From: Pseudomonas massiliensis
GTDB taxonomy: Bacteria; Pseudomonadota; Gammaproteobacteria; Pseudomonadales; Pseudomonadaceae
DNA length: 64,000 nt
NCBI RefSeq assembly: GCF_000826105.1
Contig: NZ_CCYK01000003.1
Coordinates: 62,001-126,000, forward strand
Reading direction: 5' to 3'
Both the position numbers and the translations under genes were made by a program. The notes beneath the pieces were generated by a model. That model searched no databases and had not been told where the DNA came from. It saw only the letters and a program-made list of their open reading frames with translations. Within the stretch, counting starts at the first letter, position 1; each line of letters begins with the position of its first letter. Below, piece after piece: positions 1 to 9,427 of this stretch.

Positions 1-1
1 G

Positions 2-649
2 CATCAACTGGCGGCCGGGATTCTGCAGGTTATCAACGGCTATCTGCAGGACAAGGGCCTGTCGCTGCGCCAGGGTACCATCGTCGACGCCACCATCATC
101 CACGCGCCGAGTTCGACAAAGAACAAAGACGGCAAGCGCGACCCCGACATGCACCAGACAAAGAAGGGCAATCAATATTTCTTTGGAATGAAGGCGCACA
201 TCGGCGCGGACGTGGAATCGGGCCTGGTGCATCATGTTCACGGCACTGCCGCCAACGTCGCGGACGTCACCCAGGTAGCCGAACTGCTGCATGGCGACGA
301 GAACGCAGTGTATGCCGATGCCGATGCCGGTTACACCGGGGTCGAGAAACGGGAAGAGCATGCCGGGCGTGAGGTGATCTGGCAGATTGCAGCGAGGCGC
401 AGCACCTATACCGCCTTGCCCAAACGCAGCCTGATCTACAAGGGCAAGCGGCGCATCGAGCGTGCCAAAGCGCAGACCCGGGCAAAGGTCGAACACCCGT
501 TTCGAGTCATCAAGCGCCAGTTCGGCTACGTGAAAACGCGGTTCCGTGGCTTGGTGAAGAACACGGCGCAACTGACGACCCTGTTCGCCCTGTCGAACCT
601 GTGGATGGCTCGAAAACATGTAATGGGTACGGGCGAGTTGCGCGTGTAG
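2..649 (+). CDS. IS5-family transposase, 5' end outside the window
   Basis: DDE transposase of an IS5-type insertion sequence. The reading frame is open from base 2, so only the N-terminal part is missing. Visible catalytic-type motifs are TIVDATII (first Asp), the ADAGY block (second Asp) and the KVEHPFRVIK block with the catalytic Glu near the C-terminus (about base 490). The frame is intact to the TAG at 647-649. It marks the left part of the accessory region. I could not resolve the right terminal inverted repeat in the sequence that follows, so the element boundary is unknown. Confidence 0.85.
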   Translation, partial: HQLAAGILQVINGYLQDKGLSLRQGTIVDATIIHAPSSTKNKDGKRDPDMHQTKKGNQYFFGMKAHIGADVESGLVHHVHGTAANVADVTQVAELLHGDENAVYADADAGYTGVEKREEHAGREVIWQIAARRSTYTALPKRSLIYKGKRRIERAKAQTRAKVEHPFRVIKRQFGYVKTRFRGLVKNTAQLTTLFALSNLWMARKHVMGTGELRV

Positions 650-956
650 ATGGGCAAAACGGGCTGAAAAGCCCCGCTTGGCCCTGCGCATGGGCACTGA
701 CGACTAAAAACGGACGCGATCTCGGTATTTTTGCGTCCGTCAGACCTTTCTGGCGAAGTTGCTCGGAGCTTTCTTAGGTAAAAGCAGGTCCACCTCAAAG
801 GTGTCGCCGTGTTCGCTAATGGACGTTTGCGCGCGTCAGCTCAGAATCGCTAAACGTGACCAATGCTGGCATATGCAGCGCCTGATGCTTGGCTTAGCGC
901 AGGACTATACTGAGTCGACTTCAAGCCGGGTTTGATGCCAGACGGCTGGTTCTGGC
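650..956. other. Intergenic stretch without a convincing gene
   Basis: About 300 bp between the IS5-type transposase and the convergent 5'-nucleotidase gene. A short GGGCT/AGCCC hairpin at 661-674 lies just after the transposase stop but has no T-run. The right end of the insertion sequence should be in here; I see no clear inverted repeat because the left end is not in the window. No coding potential is evident. Confidence 0.5.
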
Positions 957-1886
957 CTACCCCCGATTAGCAACCCCAAACGGTACATGCACCAGCGGCA
1001 AATCTCCCGCGGGTGAGCTCAAGTGACTGCGCTGGTCATCGAAGAACATGTGCGGTTTGAGAATGCTCAGTACCCGTGATTTTTCCATTCCGCCGAGGAA
1101 GAAGGATTCATCCGGCGACACGCCCCATTCCTTGAGGGTGGTCACCACGCGTTCATGGGAGGGTGCATTGCGGGCCGTCACGATGGCGATGCGCAGGATC
1201 CGTGAATAGTCCAGGTCCTGTGCAAGACGTCGTTGTTCCAGTGCCTGGATCAGCGATAGCTTGCGCACCAGGTCCGCGAGAGGGCCGGGGTTATGGGCGA
1301 TGCCTTGGCGTTCGGTCTCATGGGCCTGGAATTCGTCCAGGTTCAGGTTGCGCTTGTACACGCTTTCCGCTTCGTCGTCGGCAATTACGCCGTCGAAGTC
1401 GAAAGCTACCCTTAACTCAGGGTCGAGTTCGTCGTCGTACACCTTGGAAGGCAACACGCGGCCAGCGGGGTAGTTGGCATCGATGGCCCGTTGCACGTCT
1501 TCTTCGTTGGCGCTGAGAAACAGCGACGCATTGAAGGCAGGCAGATAGGCGTACGGCGAGCGGCCGGTCATGAAGGCGGCACGGCTGATTTCCAGTCCGT
1601 AATGTCGGATAGAGCGAAACACCCTTAGGCCGGTTTCAGGCGAATTTCGCGAGAGCAGCACCACTTCCACCGGCTGCTCGTTCGGAAATGCCTGGTTGAG
1701 GCTCAAGAAACGACGGATGAACGGAAACGCCACGCCCCGAGGGAAAGGCTCGTCCAGGTGTTGTTCCTGATGTTGGCGGTAGGCTTCCACCCCTTCGTTC
1801 AAGTACACCTCATGAGACTCCGTGAGATCGAAGAGGGCGCTGGAAGCGACGCCGACCACCAGTTTTTGTTCGATGGGGTAGGGCAT
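957..1886 (-). CDS. 5'-nucleotidase (cytosolic 5'-nucleotidase 1-like, HAD fold)
   Basis: 309-aa protein resembling the bacterial 5'-nucleotidase family (Pfam 5-nucleotidase), which dephosphorylates nucleoside 5'-monophosphates. The HAD nucleophile motif is visible as AFDFDGVIADD around residues 162-172, and later segments IVTARNAPSHER and FLGGMEKSRVL fit HAD motifs II and III with the substrate loop. No signal peptide is seen, so it should be cytosolic. It lies about 50 bp downstream of, and on the same strand as, the WYL regulator gene, so the two may be co-transcribed. Family assignment is by motif; the physiological substrate cannot be read from the sequence. Confidence 0.8.
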   Translation of the reverse strand: MPYPIEQKLVVGVASSALFDLTESHEVYLNEGVEAYRQHQEQHLDEPFPRGVAFPFIRRFLSLNQAFPNEQPVEVVLLSRNSPETGLRVFRSIRHYGLEISRAAFMTGRSPYAYLPAFNASLFLSANEEDVQRAIDANYPAGRVLPSKVYDDELDPELRVAFDFDGVIADDEAESVYKRNLNLDEFQAHETERQGIAHNPGPLADLVRKLSLIQALEQRRLAQDLDYSRILRIAIVTARNAPSHERVVTTLKEWGVSPDESFFLGGMEKSRVLSILKPHMFFDDQRSHLSSPAGDLPLVHVPFGVANRG

Positions 1887-1939
1887 GGTTGGCCTTTGAA
1901 AAAATGGTCTACAGCTGCTTAAGTTCGACGGACGCTCGA

Positions 1940-2815
1940 TCAGTCATACAGCCAAGCCTTCAGTTCCTTCAAGTTTTTCACCCAGATCTGCTGCGCTTCG
2001 GGCTTGGGGTCCAGCTTCTTCGGGTCGATCTGATAGCGTTGCAGCACATACTTCACCAGCGCCTGACGCGTCTGAATTTCCAATGTGCCCCCAACCATAC
2101 CGAAATCGGTTTCTATGATTGCCTTCTGTTCCGGCGTAAGGCGCTCATCGGGCACGATCAGCACCGGCACCTCGGTGTTCCATTCATGGTCGCCTTCGAT
2201 GCCATGGGTGGTGACATCGTCCATCAGGTCAGGCACACCCCGGAGCCGGCTCAATACGAAATCCCGGTACGCCTGGTTCTTTTCGCAATACGCCCGCACG
2301 TGCCAGCGCATGCCGGTATACACCAAAGTGTGCGGCGCGATCAGGCGAACCTCCGGCGTCGGGTTTGCCAGGGACACGTATTCGATTTCGAGACGCAGAT
2401 GCTCCCGACAAGCCTTGAGCAAAGGGCGCAGCACTTCGGCCGTGATCGAACGGTCCGGCACTTCCAATACCCGGGTGTGGGCATAGGCCAGGGCAAGCCC
2501 CTCGATGTGCCTGGCGCGGGAATTGTTCTGATAGAGCAGGTGCAGATACGCGCTGGCGCTGTCATCGATGAACAGCGGCTTGAACTGCTTGCTCGGCACG
2601 TAGCCTTTCAGTTGTTTGTCATATGTAAGGTTTTTAGGCGCATGCTCGGTGATGTAGGTATTGATGTCCTTCGACGCCTGCTGCCGGCTGATGCCGAAGC
2701 TCTGCATCAGATGCCCCGTGGTTAGCCGGCCCTCCCACCAGGCCACCGTCTCGATCAATCGATAGCGAAGGGCTAGGTCCCAGCGAACCTGTTCGATGGC
2801 CTGCTTGCGTTTCAT
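1940..2815 (-). CDS. WYL-domain transcriptional regulator
   Basis: 291-aa protein with an N-terminal winged helix-turn-helix (LTTGHLMQSFGISRQQASKD, about residues 31-50) and a WYL-type domain in the middle (EIEYVSLANP ... LIAPHTLVYTGMRWHVRAYC, about residues 143-180). WYL proteins bind nucleic acid or nucleotide ligands, and many, such as the CapW/BrxR group, repress phage-defence operons. It is divergent from the ADP-ribosylglycohydrolase-like gene across 125 bp, the natural place for an operator, although I could not define a clean palindrome there. Start ATG at 2815. Its target is inferred only from position. Confidence 0.85.
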   Translation of the reverse strand: MKRKQAIEQVRWDLALRYRLIETVAWWEGRLTTGHLMQSFGISRQQASKDINTYITEHAPKNLTYDKQLKGYVPSKQFKPLFIDDSASAYLHLLYQNNSRARHIEGLALAYAHTRVLEVPDRSITAEVLRPLLKACREHLRLEIEYVSLANPTPEVRLIAPHTLVYTGMRWHVRAYCEKNQAYRDFVLSRLRGVPDLMDDVTTHGIEGDHEWNTEVPVLIVPDERLTPEQKAIIETDFGMVGGTLEIQTRQALVKYVLQRYQIDPKKLDPKPEAQQIWVKNLKELKAWLYD

Positions 2816-2940
2816 CCTGTCTCCACATGCGCGAATAATTTACCTGTACAAGTCTACAATCTAGATCTGTCGAGTTCCATTACATATCGTGCGTCCCAAC
2901 AGCGGCCTGCACGGCCAGCGACACGTTAAGGGACTACCAA

Positions 2941-3963
2941 TGAATACGATGGAACAGATCAAAGGCTGCCTGCTGGGCGGCGCGGTGGGCGAGGCCCTAG
3001 GTGTGCCTGTGGACGCACTGTCGTGGCCAGGCATTCAACTCGCCTACGGCCCCCATGGTGTTAGCGAGCTGGCCCCCACCACCAGCCGCACACGCTGCAC
3101 TCAAAACCTGCAGATGACCTTATTCACCGGGGAAGGCCTGCTACGTGCGTTTCTGCGCAACAGCCGCCACGAACCCTGCCACGTGCCCAGCGTTATTCAC
3201 GCGTCCCTGCTGCGCTGGCTCACTGCCCAGGGTTACAACACGGAGGTCCCCGTACAGGTCAACGGTTGGTTGACGGAGCAACCCAACGCCTGGTTGCCAA
3301 GCGTGGAAACATCGGCATATATCGCCACCTTGAAGGCCGCCATCCGGCTCGGCAAACCCGCGAACAATGACCGCAACGGCTGCGACGGCCTGCTACGCGC
3401 CGCACCTTGCGCCTTTTTCGGCAATGCCTTCGCCTATGCCGCCGACTCAGCCCGCCTCACCCTTGGCCATCCTAGTGGCCACCTAGCTGCCGGGCTGTTC
3501 GCCGACATCCTCCAGCGGCTGACGGAGCAGGGAAGCAGCCTGGAGCACGCCATTACCCAGAGCCTCGCCACACACGGCGCCCGCCCCGGCATGGCAGACG
3601 TAAAGGCCACGCTGGAACGATCCCTGTTCTACTTCTACGAAAACTACCGCCCCGGCCCCGAGCGCATCGCCGCCTTCGGCAGCGGCTGGGCTGCAGAAGA
3701 AGCACTGGCGACCGCCCTCTGGTGCGCCCTGATGGCGGACGATGTGGAGGAAGGCATTATCACCGCCGTTAACCACAGCGGCAACAGCAGCGCCACTGGG
3801 CAACTCGCCGGGCAGGTGTTGGGGCTCCAGCACGGCGTACGCTGCATCCCGTCGCGGTGGCTGGCGGGGGTAGGGATGCGCGGAGTGGTGGAGCGTATGG
3901 CCGGGGATGTCTACCGAGTGCCACGGGAATATTGTGGGGTCGGCGGGGAGGGGGGAGTGGGGG
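2941..3963 (+). pseudogene. ADP-ribosylglycohydrolase-like gene, degenerate active site, 3' end disrupted
   Basis: Translation from ATG 2941 begins MNTMEQIKGCLLGGAVGEALG, the family's N-terminal signature, and later has AVNHSGNSSATGQLAGQVLG and IPSRWLAGV, matching the C-terminal signature. Active members carry metal-binding Asp residues in a TDDT-like motif and in GDSDxTG. Here these positions read TQNLQMT and GNSSATG, so the metal ligands are mostly lost. After MAGDVYRVPREYCGVGGE the sequence becomes G-rich and enters the adapter-like segment at 3964, so the true C-terminus is not recoverable. The frame stays open by chance into the next gene. The gene is divergent from the WYL regulator. 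It could be a catalytically dead homologue or a real enzyme distorted by assembly error. Confidence 0.7.
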
Positions 3964-3991
3964 TCTTATACACATCTGACGCCGCCGGCGA
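3964..3991 (+). other. Illumina Nextera adapter-like sequence (probable assembly artefact)
   Basis: Bases 3964-3982, TCTTATACACATCTGACGC, match the Tn5 mosaic-end/Nextera read-through adapter exactly, and the match continues to 3991 with two substitutions (26 of 28 positions). The preceding 30 bases are an unusually G-rich stretch typical of low-quality read ends, and the join falls inside a gene. This is most easily explained as untrimmed adapter built into the contig, so sequence from about 3930 to 4060 should not be trusted. The adapter sequence is recalled from general knowledge and was not searched. Confidence 0.75.
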
Positions 3992-4082
3992 AAAGAGAGG
4001 AGGGGGTGAATGGGGACGGGCGTTCCGGCATTACCAGCCATCAGGTCAGCTGTTTGATCAAATGGAAACGAAACGAGGCAGT

Positions 4083-4343
4083 ATGAGCGACACGAAAATC
4101 AGAAATCTTATGTTGCTGGGCGTTGCGGCTGCGCTGGTTGGGCTTGTTTGGTATCTCGATGCCGCTAACGAGCGCTGGAAGGCTTTCGCCGAGCAGCACC
4201 ATTGTCGAAAGGTTGGAGAAGTGAGCCCCGATGTGAGTACCGGAGTGGCGGTTACCATGAGTGGGCAACTGGCGCATGTGACCACATTCGACCCTGGTAA
4301 GACTGGGTATCAGTGTGATGATGGGGTTACGTATTGGCGGTAG
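4083..4343 (+). CDS. Small single-pass membrane protein, unknown function
   Basis: 86-aa protein starting at ATG 4083 with a GAGG ribosome-binding site at 4075-4078. One N-terminal hydrophobic segment (LMLLGVAAALVGLVWYL, residues 9-25) is followed by a small polar domain with two Cys (HHCRKVGEV and GYQCDDGVTYW), so it is probably anchored in the inner membrane with a periplasmic domain. It is in frame with the upstream disrupted gene only by accident. I do not recognise the family beyond small membrane proteins common in Pseudomonas. Lying between the adapter-like segment and zorA, it is not obviously part of the Zorya operon. Confidence 0.6.
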   Translation: MSDTKIRNLMLLGVAAALVGLVWYLDAANERWKAFAEQHHCRKVGEVSPDVSTGVAVTMSGQLAHVTTFDPGKTGYQCDDGVTYWR

Positions 4344-4841
4344 GGTGCTAGCAGGCAGAGCCTAAGGTTGGGAAGTGGCAATACGGCCGAGCGCTCATGG
4401 ATTATCTGCTGCTTTGTTTTTTATGAAGAGCATCACCCTACATCTGAACATGTTACTGGGTCGGCTGGCGGCTGGGTGGCGTAAGAGCCGCTGGCTCAAA
4501 ATGCCAAGGCACTGTTTGGCGGAGACGGCGTATCCGACAGGCCTGTAGCAGAGCTGTCCCTGACTGAAACTACCGTCCGTACGGCAAGCGTTTGCCAAAG
4601 GATCCATTTTCGGGCAAATTGCCATCAACTGCTTGACGATTGATACATTTGCCTGCCTTTAACCAGGAGTGGTTACGGCGGTTACCAAGCATCCGGCACT
4701 GGGCGGCGCATGAGTCTGGCTGTGCCGTCTGTACGCCCAAATACTCCAGGTGCGCCGCCTGCAATTTCAAATACGGCTTTATCAAGCGCCCGCCTACGGG
4801 CTTGTTCGGCCAACTGATCATGACGACTGAGTTCTACATAA
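4344..4841. other. 500-bp region upstream of zorA, no clear gene
   Basis: No ORF here has convincing coding character; a plus-strand frame at 4640-5053 overlaps zorA and is judged a shadow. A possible hairpin GCCCG-CCTA-CGGGC followed by TTGTT lies at 4788-4806, just upstream of zorA. The zorA promoter should be here, but no consensus -35/-10 pair stands out. Confidence 0.45.
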
Positions 4842-7040
4842 ATGGACACTTTTTCAATGCTCTTCAGAACATGGACCGAGAACCCTTCTGCGCAATTCTG
4901 GGCACCTTCATTCGTTGGGGCCGTGGTCTTGCTACTGTTGTCTTGGTACGGCTGGCGGTATTTTTTCCGATCCTTTGCGCTGTCCAGGCAGTTGAAGGCA
5001 CTCACTCGGGGCATGAAGGCAGCGAAGGCAAAGACGCCAGCGCAACGCCGTGATGCAGCGGCAATGCTTTTCAAAGGCCAGCGTTTCGAGCATCTTTGGA
5101 AAGAGTATTCAGAGACCCTCCATGATCAATTCACGTTACAGGATGGCGAACAGCAACTAAGGCGGTCACGCGCAACTACCAGCGCTGCAAGTTTCTTCAC
5201 CGCGCAGAACATGATTGAGACCCCGCTGGGTGCAGAGTTTTACAAGCACTTGCCTGGCATTCTCACCGGCGTGGGCATTGTCGGGACATTCTTTGGTCTT
5301 ATGCTGGGTTTGCAACACTTTGACCCGAGTACCCCTGAGCAGGTGAATGCAAGCGTCGACAAGCTGCTCAAGGATGTCCTGTTCGCCTTCTTGGGCTCGT
5401 TCGTTTCCATTGCGGCCTCCATCGTCGTAACTGTGACGGAGAAATGGAGGCTGGGGGTTTGTTACCAGCATCTGGAGGCTCTGACCGAGGAGATCGATGG
5501 CCTGTTCGATAGCGGGGTAGGAGAGGAATACCTGGCCGAACTTGTCAGGTCTAGTAACGAAAGCTCCATCCAGACCCGTCAGCTCAAGGACAGCTTGGTC
5601 ACCGACTTGCGAGAAATGTTGCAAAATCTAGTGGACACCCAGGTGAAGGAAAACCTCAAGCTGGCCGAAACGCTCTCGGCTAGTTATCGAGATTCTGGCC
5701 AGGTGCTCGCTGAACAAATTGGCGGAGCTATCGAAAACAGCCTCAAGGCGCCTTTGGAACAGTTGGCAGGGGCTGTCCAATCGGCCAGCGGCGACCAGAG
5801 CAGCCAAGTGCAAGGCCTGCTGCAAGACGTACTAGTTGCATTCATGAACAAGCTAGAAAGCTCCTTTGGCCAGCAATTCAACGGCCTTCACGAGATGCTT
5901 GGTCAATCGATCGCTGCCATGCAATCCATGCAGCAAGGCTTCAATACCCTTGTGCAAGATATGCGCTCGGCCAGCGAAGCCTCTTCGGACAACAGTGCAA
6001 AGATGATCGGCCAGTTGCTTGCCGATATGCAAACCGGGCAAAACGCGATGCAAGCCGGTATGAACGAGATGCTTTCCAACCTGCAAGCGTCGATTGCGCG
6101 CATTGGCAGTGAAGGCGAAGGCGCCGGTGAGCGCATGGCACGGCAGCTTGAAAAACTCTTCGCCGACAGCGAAGCGCGGCAGCAGGCTATGGCGGAAAAC
6201 CTCCAAGCGTTTGTCGAAACGCTCAAGCAGAGCGTTGGACATGGGCAGCAGGAAACTATGAGTAAGATCGCCGCGTCCGTCGATGTGCTGGGCGAGCAGT
6301 TGGGAAGCCTGTTCAAGCAGATGGAAACCAATCGCTTGCAGATGGACCAGGCCTCCCGCGTCGCGCAGGGCGAGCTGCACCAGGGCACCCGAGAAATGGT
6401 AGGGGGCCTGGAAAAGCAGGTGGGCGAGCTACTGGATGCTGTAGCGGAGCAAAGCGGGGTGATGCGCGACACCTTGGGCCAACTCAGTGCCCAGACCGCT
6501 CAGCATTTACTCAGCATGCAGCAAGGGGCCGACAAGATGCGCTCGGCTGCCGATCGTTTCGATATAGCCGGGCAAAGCGTTAGCAAGGCCAGCGAGGCAA
6601 CTGCAGGGGTGGTAGGTGCCTTGCAAGGTACCAGTACCGAACTGGTAGGCGCCTCGCGTGAGTTGAGCAGTGTGGTGGCGGATTATCGTAATAACCGAGA
6701 GTCCCTGAACCAGACGTTAGCGATCATCCAAGGGGTGGTTGAGCGTGCTCAGCAGGAAGCAGCAGGGCGTAACCAGTACTTGCACGATCTCAGGCAGCAC
6801 AGTGACGGTTTGCAGCGGCTTAATCGCGAAGCCAACGAGTACCTCGAAGAGATCAGCAAGATCCTGGGGGGCGGGTTCAGCGAATTCAGCGAAGGAATGG
6901 ACCGCAGCCTGCGCCAGACGCTTGGTAGTCTGGATGCCGAACTGCACAAGGTGGTCACCAGCCTTGCGGGTGGCGTGGATGGGGTCAAGGAAAGCCTTGA
7001 AGACTTCAGCGACATCATGGAACGCGTTCAGCGCCGCTAG
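4842..7040 (+). CDS. zorA: ZorA, MotA/TolQ/ExbB-type motor subunit of type I Zorya
   Basis: 732-aa inner-membrane protein, the stator ring of the Zorya anti-phage motor. Hydrophobic segments lie at about residues 23-42, 137-157 (LPGILTGVGIVGTFFGLMLG) and 180-200 (LFAFLGSFVSIAASIVV), the MotA/TolQ pore arrangement. After about residue 205 there is a very long Gln/Ala/Ser-rich helical tail to residue 732, the cytoplasmic tail characteristic of ZorA and thought to couple ion flow to the effectors. Length matches type I ZorA (about 730 aa). It is followed after 12 bp by zorB. The ribosome-binding site before ATG 4842 is weak, so the start is less certain than the identity. Confidence 0.92.
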   Translation: MDTFSMLFRTWTENPSAQFWAPSFVGAVVLLLLSWYGWRYFFRSFALSRQLKALTRGMKAAKAKTPAQRRDAAAMLFKGQRFEHLWKEYSETLHDQFTLQDGEQQLRRSRATTSAASFFTAQNMIETPLGAEFYKHLPGILTGVGIVGTFFGLMLGLQHFDPSTPEQVNASVDKLLKDVLFAFLGSFVSIAASIVVTVTEKWRLGVCYQHLEALTEEIDGLFDSGVGEEYLAELVRSSNESSIQTRQLKDSLVTDLREMLQNLVDTQVKENLKLAETLSASYRDSGQVLAEQIGGAIENSLKAPLEQLAGAVQSASGDQSSQVQGLLQDVLVAFMNKLESSFGQQFNGLHEMLGQSIAAMQSMQQGFNTLVQDMRSASEASSDNSAKMIGQLLADMQTGQNAMQAGMNEMLSNLQASIARIGSEGEGAGERMARQLEKLFADSEARQQAMAENLQAFVETLKQSVGHGQQETMSKIAASVDVLGEQLGSLFKQMETNRLQMDQASRVAQGELHQGTREMVGGLEKQVGELLDAVAEQSGVMRDTLGQLSAQTAQHLLSMQQGADKMRSAADRFDIAGQSVSKASEATAGVVGALQGTSTELVGASRELSSVVADYRNNRESLNQTLAIIQGVVERAQQEAAGRNQYLHDLRQHSDGLQRLNREANEYLEEISKILGGGFSEFSEGMDRSLRQTLGSLDAELHKVVTSLAGGVDGVKESLEDFSDIMERVQRR

Positions 7041-7052
7041 GGGAGTTAGTGA

Positions 7053-7790
7053 ATGTTTGGGAAACCGGCGGCTCCCGTTCGCGCCCGCGACGAAGGTGAA
7101 AAACCGTTCTGGATCTCTTTCGCAGATCTGATGACTGCGATGATGATCCTGTTCCTGGTGGTAATGGTTGCCTCATTGAGCTCGGTAACCCAGCGTATCC
7201 AGCAAGCAGAGCAGGGGGAGAAACAGCGAGGGGCCGATATCGCCAGGCTTTGCCAGGACCTTAAGATCAAGGCCGGTAACCGGAACACAACCATCTTGGT
7301 GGACTGCCACGACAACCGCATCAGCTTCGGCGAAGCGGGGCGGTTCGGCCATAACCAGTACTACCTGGATAATAAGGGGCAACAGGCATTGCAGGATGTA
7401 GTGCCGCTGATACTGGATGCGGCAGACAGCGAGGAAGGCCGCAAATGGCTTAAGCAGGTAGTCATCGAGGGCTTCACGGATACCGATGGCTCCTACCTGT
7501 ACAACCTGCACCTTTCCTTGCAGCGTTCCGAATGGGTGATGTGTAGCTTGTTGGATAGCCGTAGCCCGGTGCAGAAAGAACTTGATCCTCAACGGCAGCA
7601 GCAGATTCGCAGTATGTTCCTTGCGGGAGGCGTTTCGTTCAATAACGCCAAGGACAGCAAGCAGGAGAGCCGGCGCGTAGAATTGAGGATGCAGTTCTAT
7701 GGCTTGAAGGACAAGCAAGGCGTGGTGGCCGAGGATGGCCCGGTATTTACAGGCATGGCACCAGAGAAGTGCCAATTGGAGATGCGTTGA
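7053..7790 (+). CDS. zorB: ZorB, MotB/OmpA-like motor subunit of type I Zorya
   Basis: 245-aa protein with one N-terminal transmembrane helix (FWISFADLMTAMMILFLVVM). Asp25 in this helix is the expected proton-binding residue. A periplasmic OmpA/MotB-like peptidoglycan-binding domain follows (VIEGFTDTDGSYLYNLHLSLQRSEWV, about residues 142-167, and RRVELRM near residue 213). Together with ZorA it would form the ion-driven membrane motor. The stop overlaps the zorC start by one base (TGATG), indicating translational coupling. Confidence 0.93.
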   Translation: MFGKPAAPVRARDEGEKPFWISFADLMTAMMILFLVVMVASLSSVTQRIQQAEQGEKQRGADIARLCQDLKIKAGNRNTTILVDCHDNRISFGEAGRFGHNQYYLDNKGQQALQDVVPLILDAADSEEGRKWLKQVVIEGFTDTDGSYLYNLHLSLQRSEWVMCSLLDSRSPVQKELDPQRQQQIRSMFLAGGVSFNNAKDSKQESRRVELRMQFYGLKDKQGVVAEDGPVFTGMAPEKCQLEMR

Positions 7791-9427
7791 TGAGCACGGC
7801 ATTGTCAGCGCTGTCTTCTGCCATTCAATCTGGCCTGCAGCGTCACCGAGGGCGCACGGATGGCGTTGAGCTGTCAGGCTTCGACGGCTTGCGCCTTGCG
7901 AGGGAAGACCTGGCCAGGCGATATGACCGGGCAGAGAAGGCATTCGTACCCCCAAAGGAAAAGCGCCAGGAAGCACTTAACAAATTCAAAGCCGAGCAAA
8001 AGCTTGATAGTTCCGAGTGGCGACTAGTGTTTGCTGGCCTTTCGGATCGGGAAAACGAAGCCATTGCTGTTCTAGAGGATGAGCCGCTATTCGAGCGAGT
8101 ACATCGCGAAGTGGGCAGTCGTATCGATCGGAAAATACTCAATCGCAGGGACTGGCTCGCGCTCTGCTACAGTTATTTCGCCTATGACGGTAATGTGCCT
8201 GCGGATAACCACAACTGGGGTCTGCTACGCGGCGATATTGACCGTGGCTTCAGCATGATCAAGGCATGCGCAGCCCGTGAAAAGGAGTGGATGCGGATCG
8301 TCGAGCACCATCGCACACTCTTTGGCGAACAAGCTGGTATCCAATTGGCCGAAGATATCTTTGCAGGGCGGGCCCGGGATCTCTCGGCGCTGCAGGCGAT
8401 TGCTCAGGTGCCTGACAGCAGCTGGCTATGGCAGAGGATTTTCAGCGTCTTGCTGTCGCGAATATTCACCCTGGACGATAACGCGTTTCTTCAAAGGTTG
8501 CCCGAACTGGTCGCGCTGGGGCAGATCAATACACGCTATGTGAACTCCATACTCAGCGCTTGCCTGACTCGGTATCACCGGTCCCGTATGCGGGAGCAAT
8601 CATCGTCCCTGCTCAAGCAGGCTGCGCTTGAGCATTGGGGCAGTCCTCAGATTCGTTCAAGGCAGAATGCCTGGCTTCAATATGTGGAAGAACCGGTTTG
8701 CGCCATGGTCGTGGCCTGGTTCGCCAAGGAAGACCTCGAACACTTTTTCACACTCCTCAAAGGCGAGGCAGAAGTCGACCAATCTCGGCTTTTTTACTGG
8801 CTGCGCTTCGCCAATCAAATGAGTTACACACGGATCGTGATGGGAGCCGATGCATGGCGCGACCAGGCATCGGACTTCGTTCAGTTCCGGGATAAAAACA
8901 AGGGCAGGCTAAGCCAGCTCACCGGCGGCCCTGGTCACAACAATGCGGTCGTTATGCAAATTGGCAATTACTTCTTCGTCGAATTTTCCGGAACAGGTAA
9001 TGCCTGCTACGTTTACCGGTCTGACGCAGCGCCGTTCAATCCGGACAAAAAATCCTTGGCGCTCGCTTCCGAATTGAAGCAGCAAGGTCGCGCATTGAAG
9101 CGCATGTCACATTCCCCAGCCCCACGTCGGCCAAACCGTGTGGAAGGGTGGCTAGACCGATTCGATTCGGAACTACGTGCTCTGGGCATTACCCCCCATT
9201 CCGCTGCGGCGTCTGCTTCTGCGCAAACTGCTCACGTTCAATCAGCCTCTACAGCGGAGCTAGCCGTACTGCTCGAACACATCAAGTACAAGCTTGTAGA
9301 TAACCGCGACCGTGGTGGCGCGCTGCAGGTGGTGCTTGAACGGGTAGACGCCCGGGCAGAGTTGGCACTCAAGCGTCTCGGCTTCAAACCCGTGAACAAT
9401 AACCCGCTAGCGTTCTGGAGGTCGTGA
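7790..9427 (+). CDS. zorC: ZorC, EH-signature cytoplasmic protein of type I Zorya
   Basis: 545-aa soluble protein starting at ATG 7790, coupled to zorB. Size and position match ZorC, which carries the EH_Signature domain and is thought to bind DNA and act with ZorD downstream of the motor. Visible features are a charged helical N-terminal half, the segment GPGHNNAVVMQIGNYFFVEF in the second half (about residues 379-398) typical of EH-signature proteins, and a helical C-terminal tail. An in-frame start seven codons upstream exists but would lie inside zorB. Function is inferred from family and operon context. Confidence 0.9.
   Translation: MSTALSALSSAIQSGLQRHRGRTDGVELSGFDGLRLAREDLARRYDRAEKAFVPPKEKRQEALNKFKAEQKLDSSEWRLVFAGLSDRENEAIAVLEDEPLFERVHREVGSRIDRKILNRRDWLALCYSYFAYDGNVPADNHNWGLLRGDIDRGFSMIKACAAREKEWMRIVEHHRTLFGEQAGIQLAEDIFAGRARDLSALQAIAQVPDSSWLWQRIFSVLLSRIFTLDDNAFLQRLPELVALGQINTRYVNSILSACLTRYHRSRMREQSSSLLKQAALEHWGSPQIRSRQNAWLQYVEEPVCAMVVAWFAKEDLEHFFTLLKGEAEVDQSRLFYWLRFANQMSYTRIVMGADAWRDQASDFVQFRDKNKGRLSQLTGGPGHNNAVVMQIGNYFFVEFSGTGNACYVYRSDAAPFNPDKKSLALASELKQQGRALKRMSHSPAPRRPNRVEGWLDRFDSELRALGITPHSAAASASAQTAHVQSASTAELAVLLEHIKYKLVDNRDRGGALQVVLERVDARAELALKRLGFKPVNNNPLAFWRS

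Noticed and set aside
4640..5053. 137-aa ORF ahead of and overlapping zorA
   Set aside because: It overlaps the zorA start region by 200 bp, has no recognised domain and is opposed by other frames; more likely a shadow.
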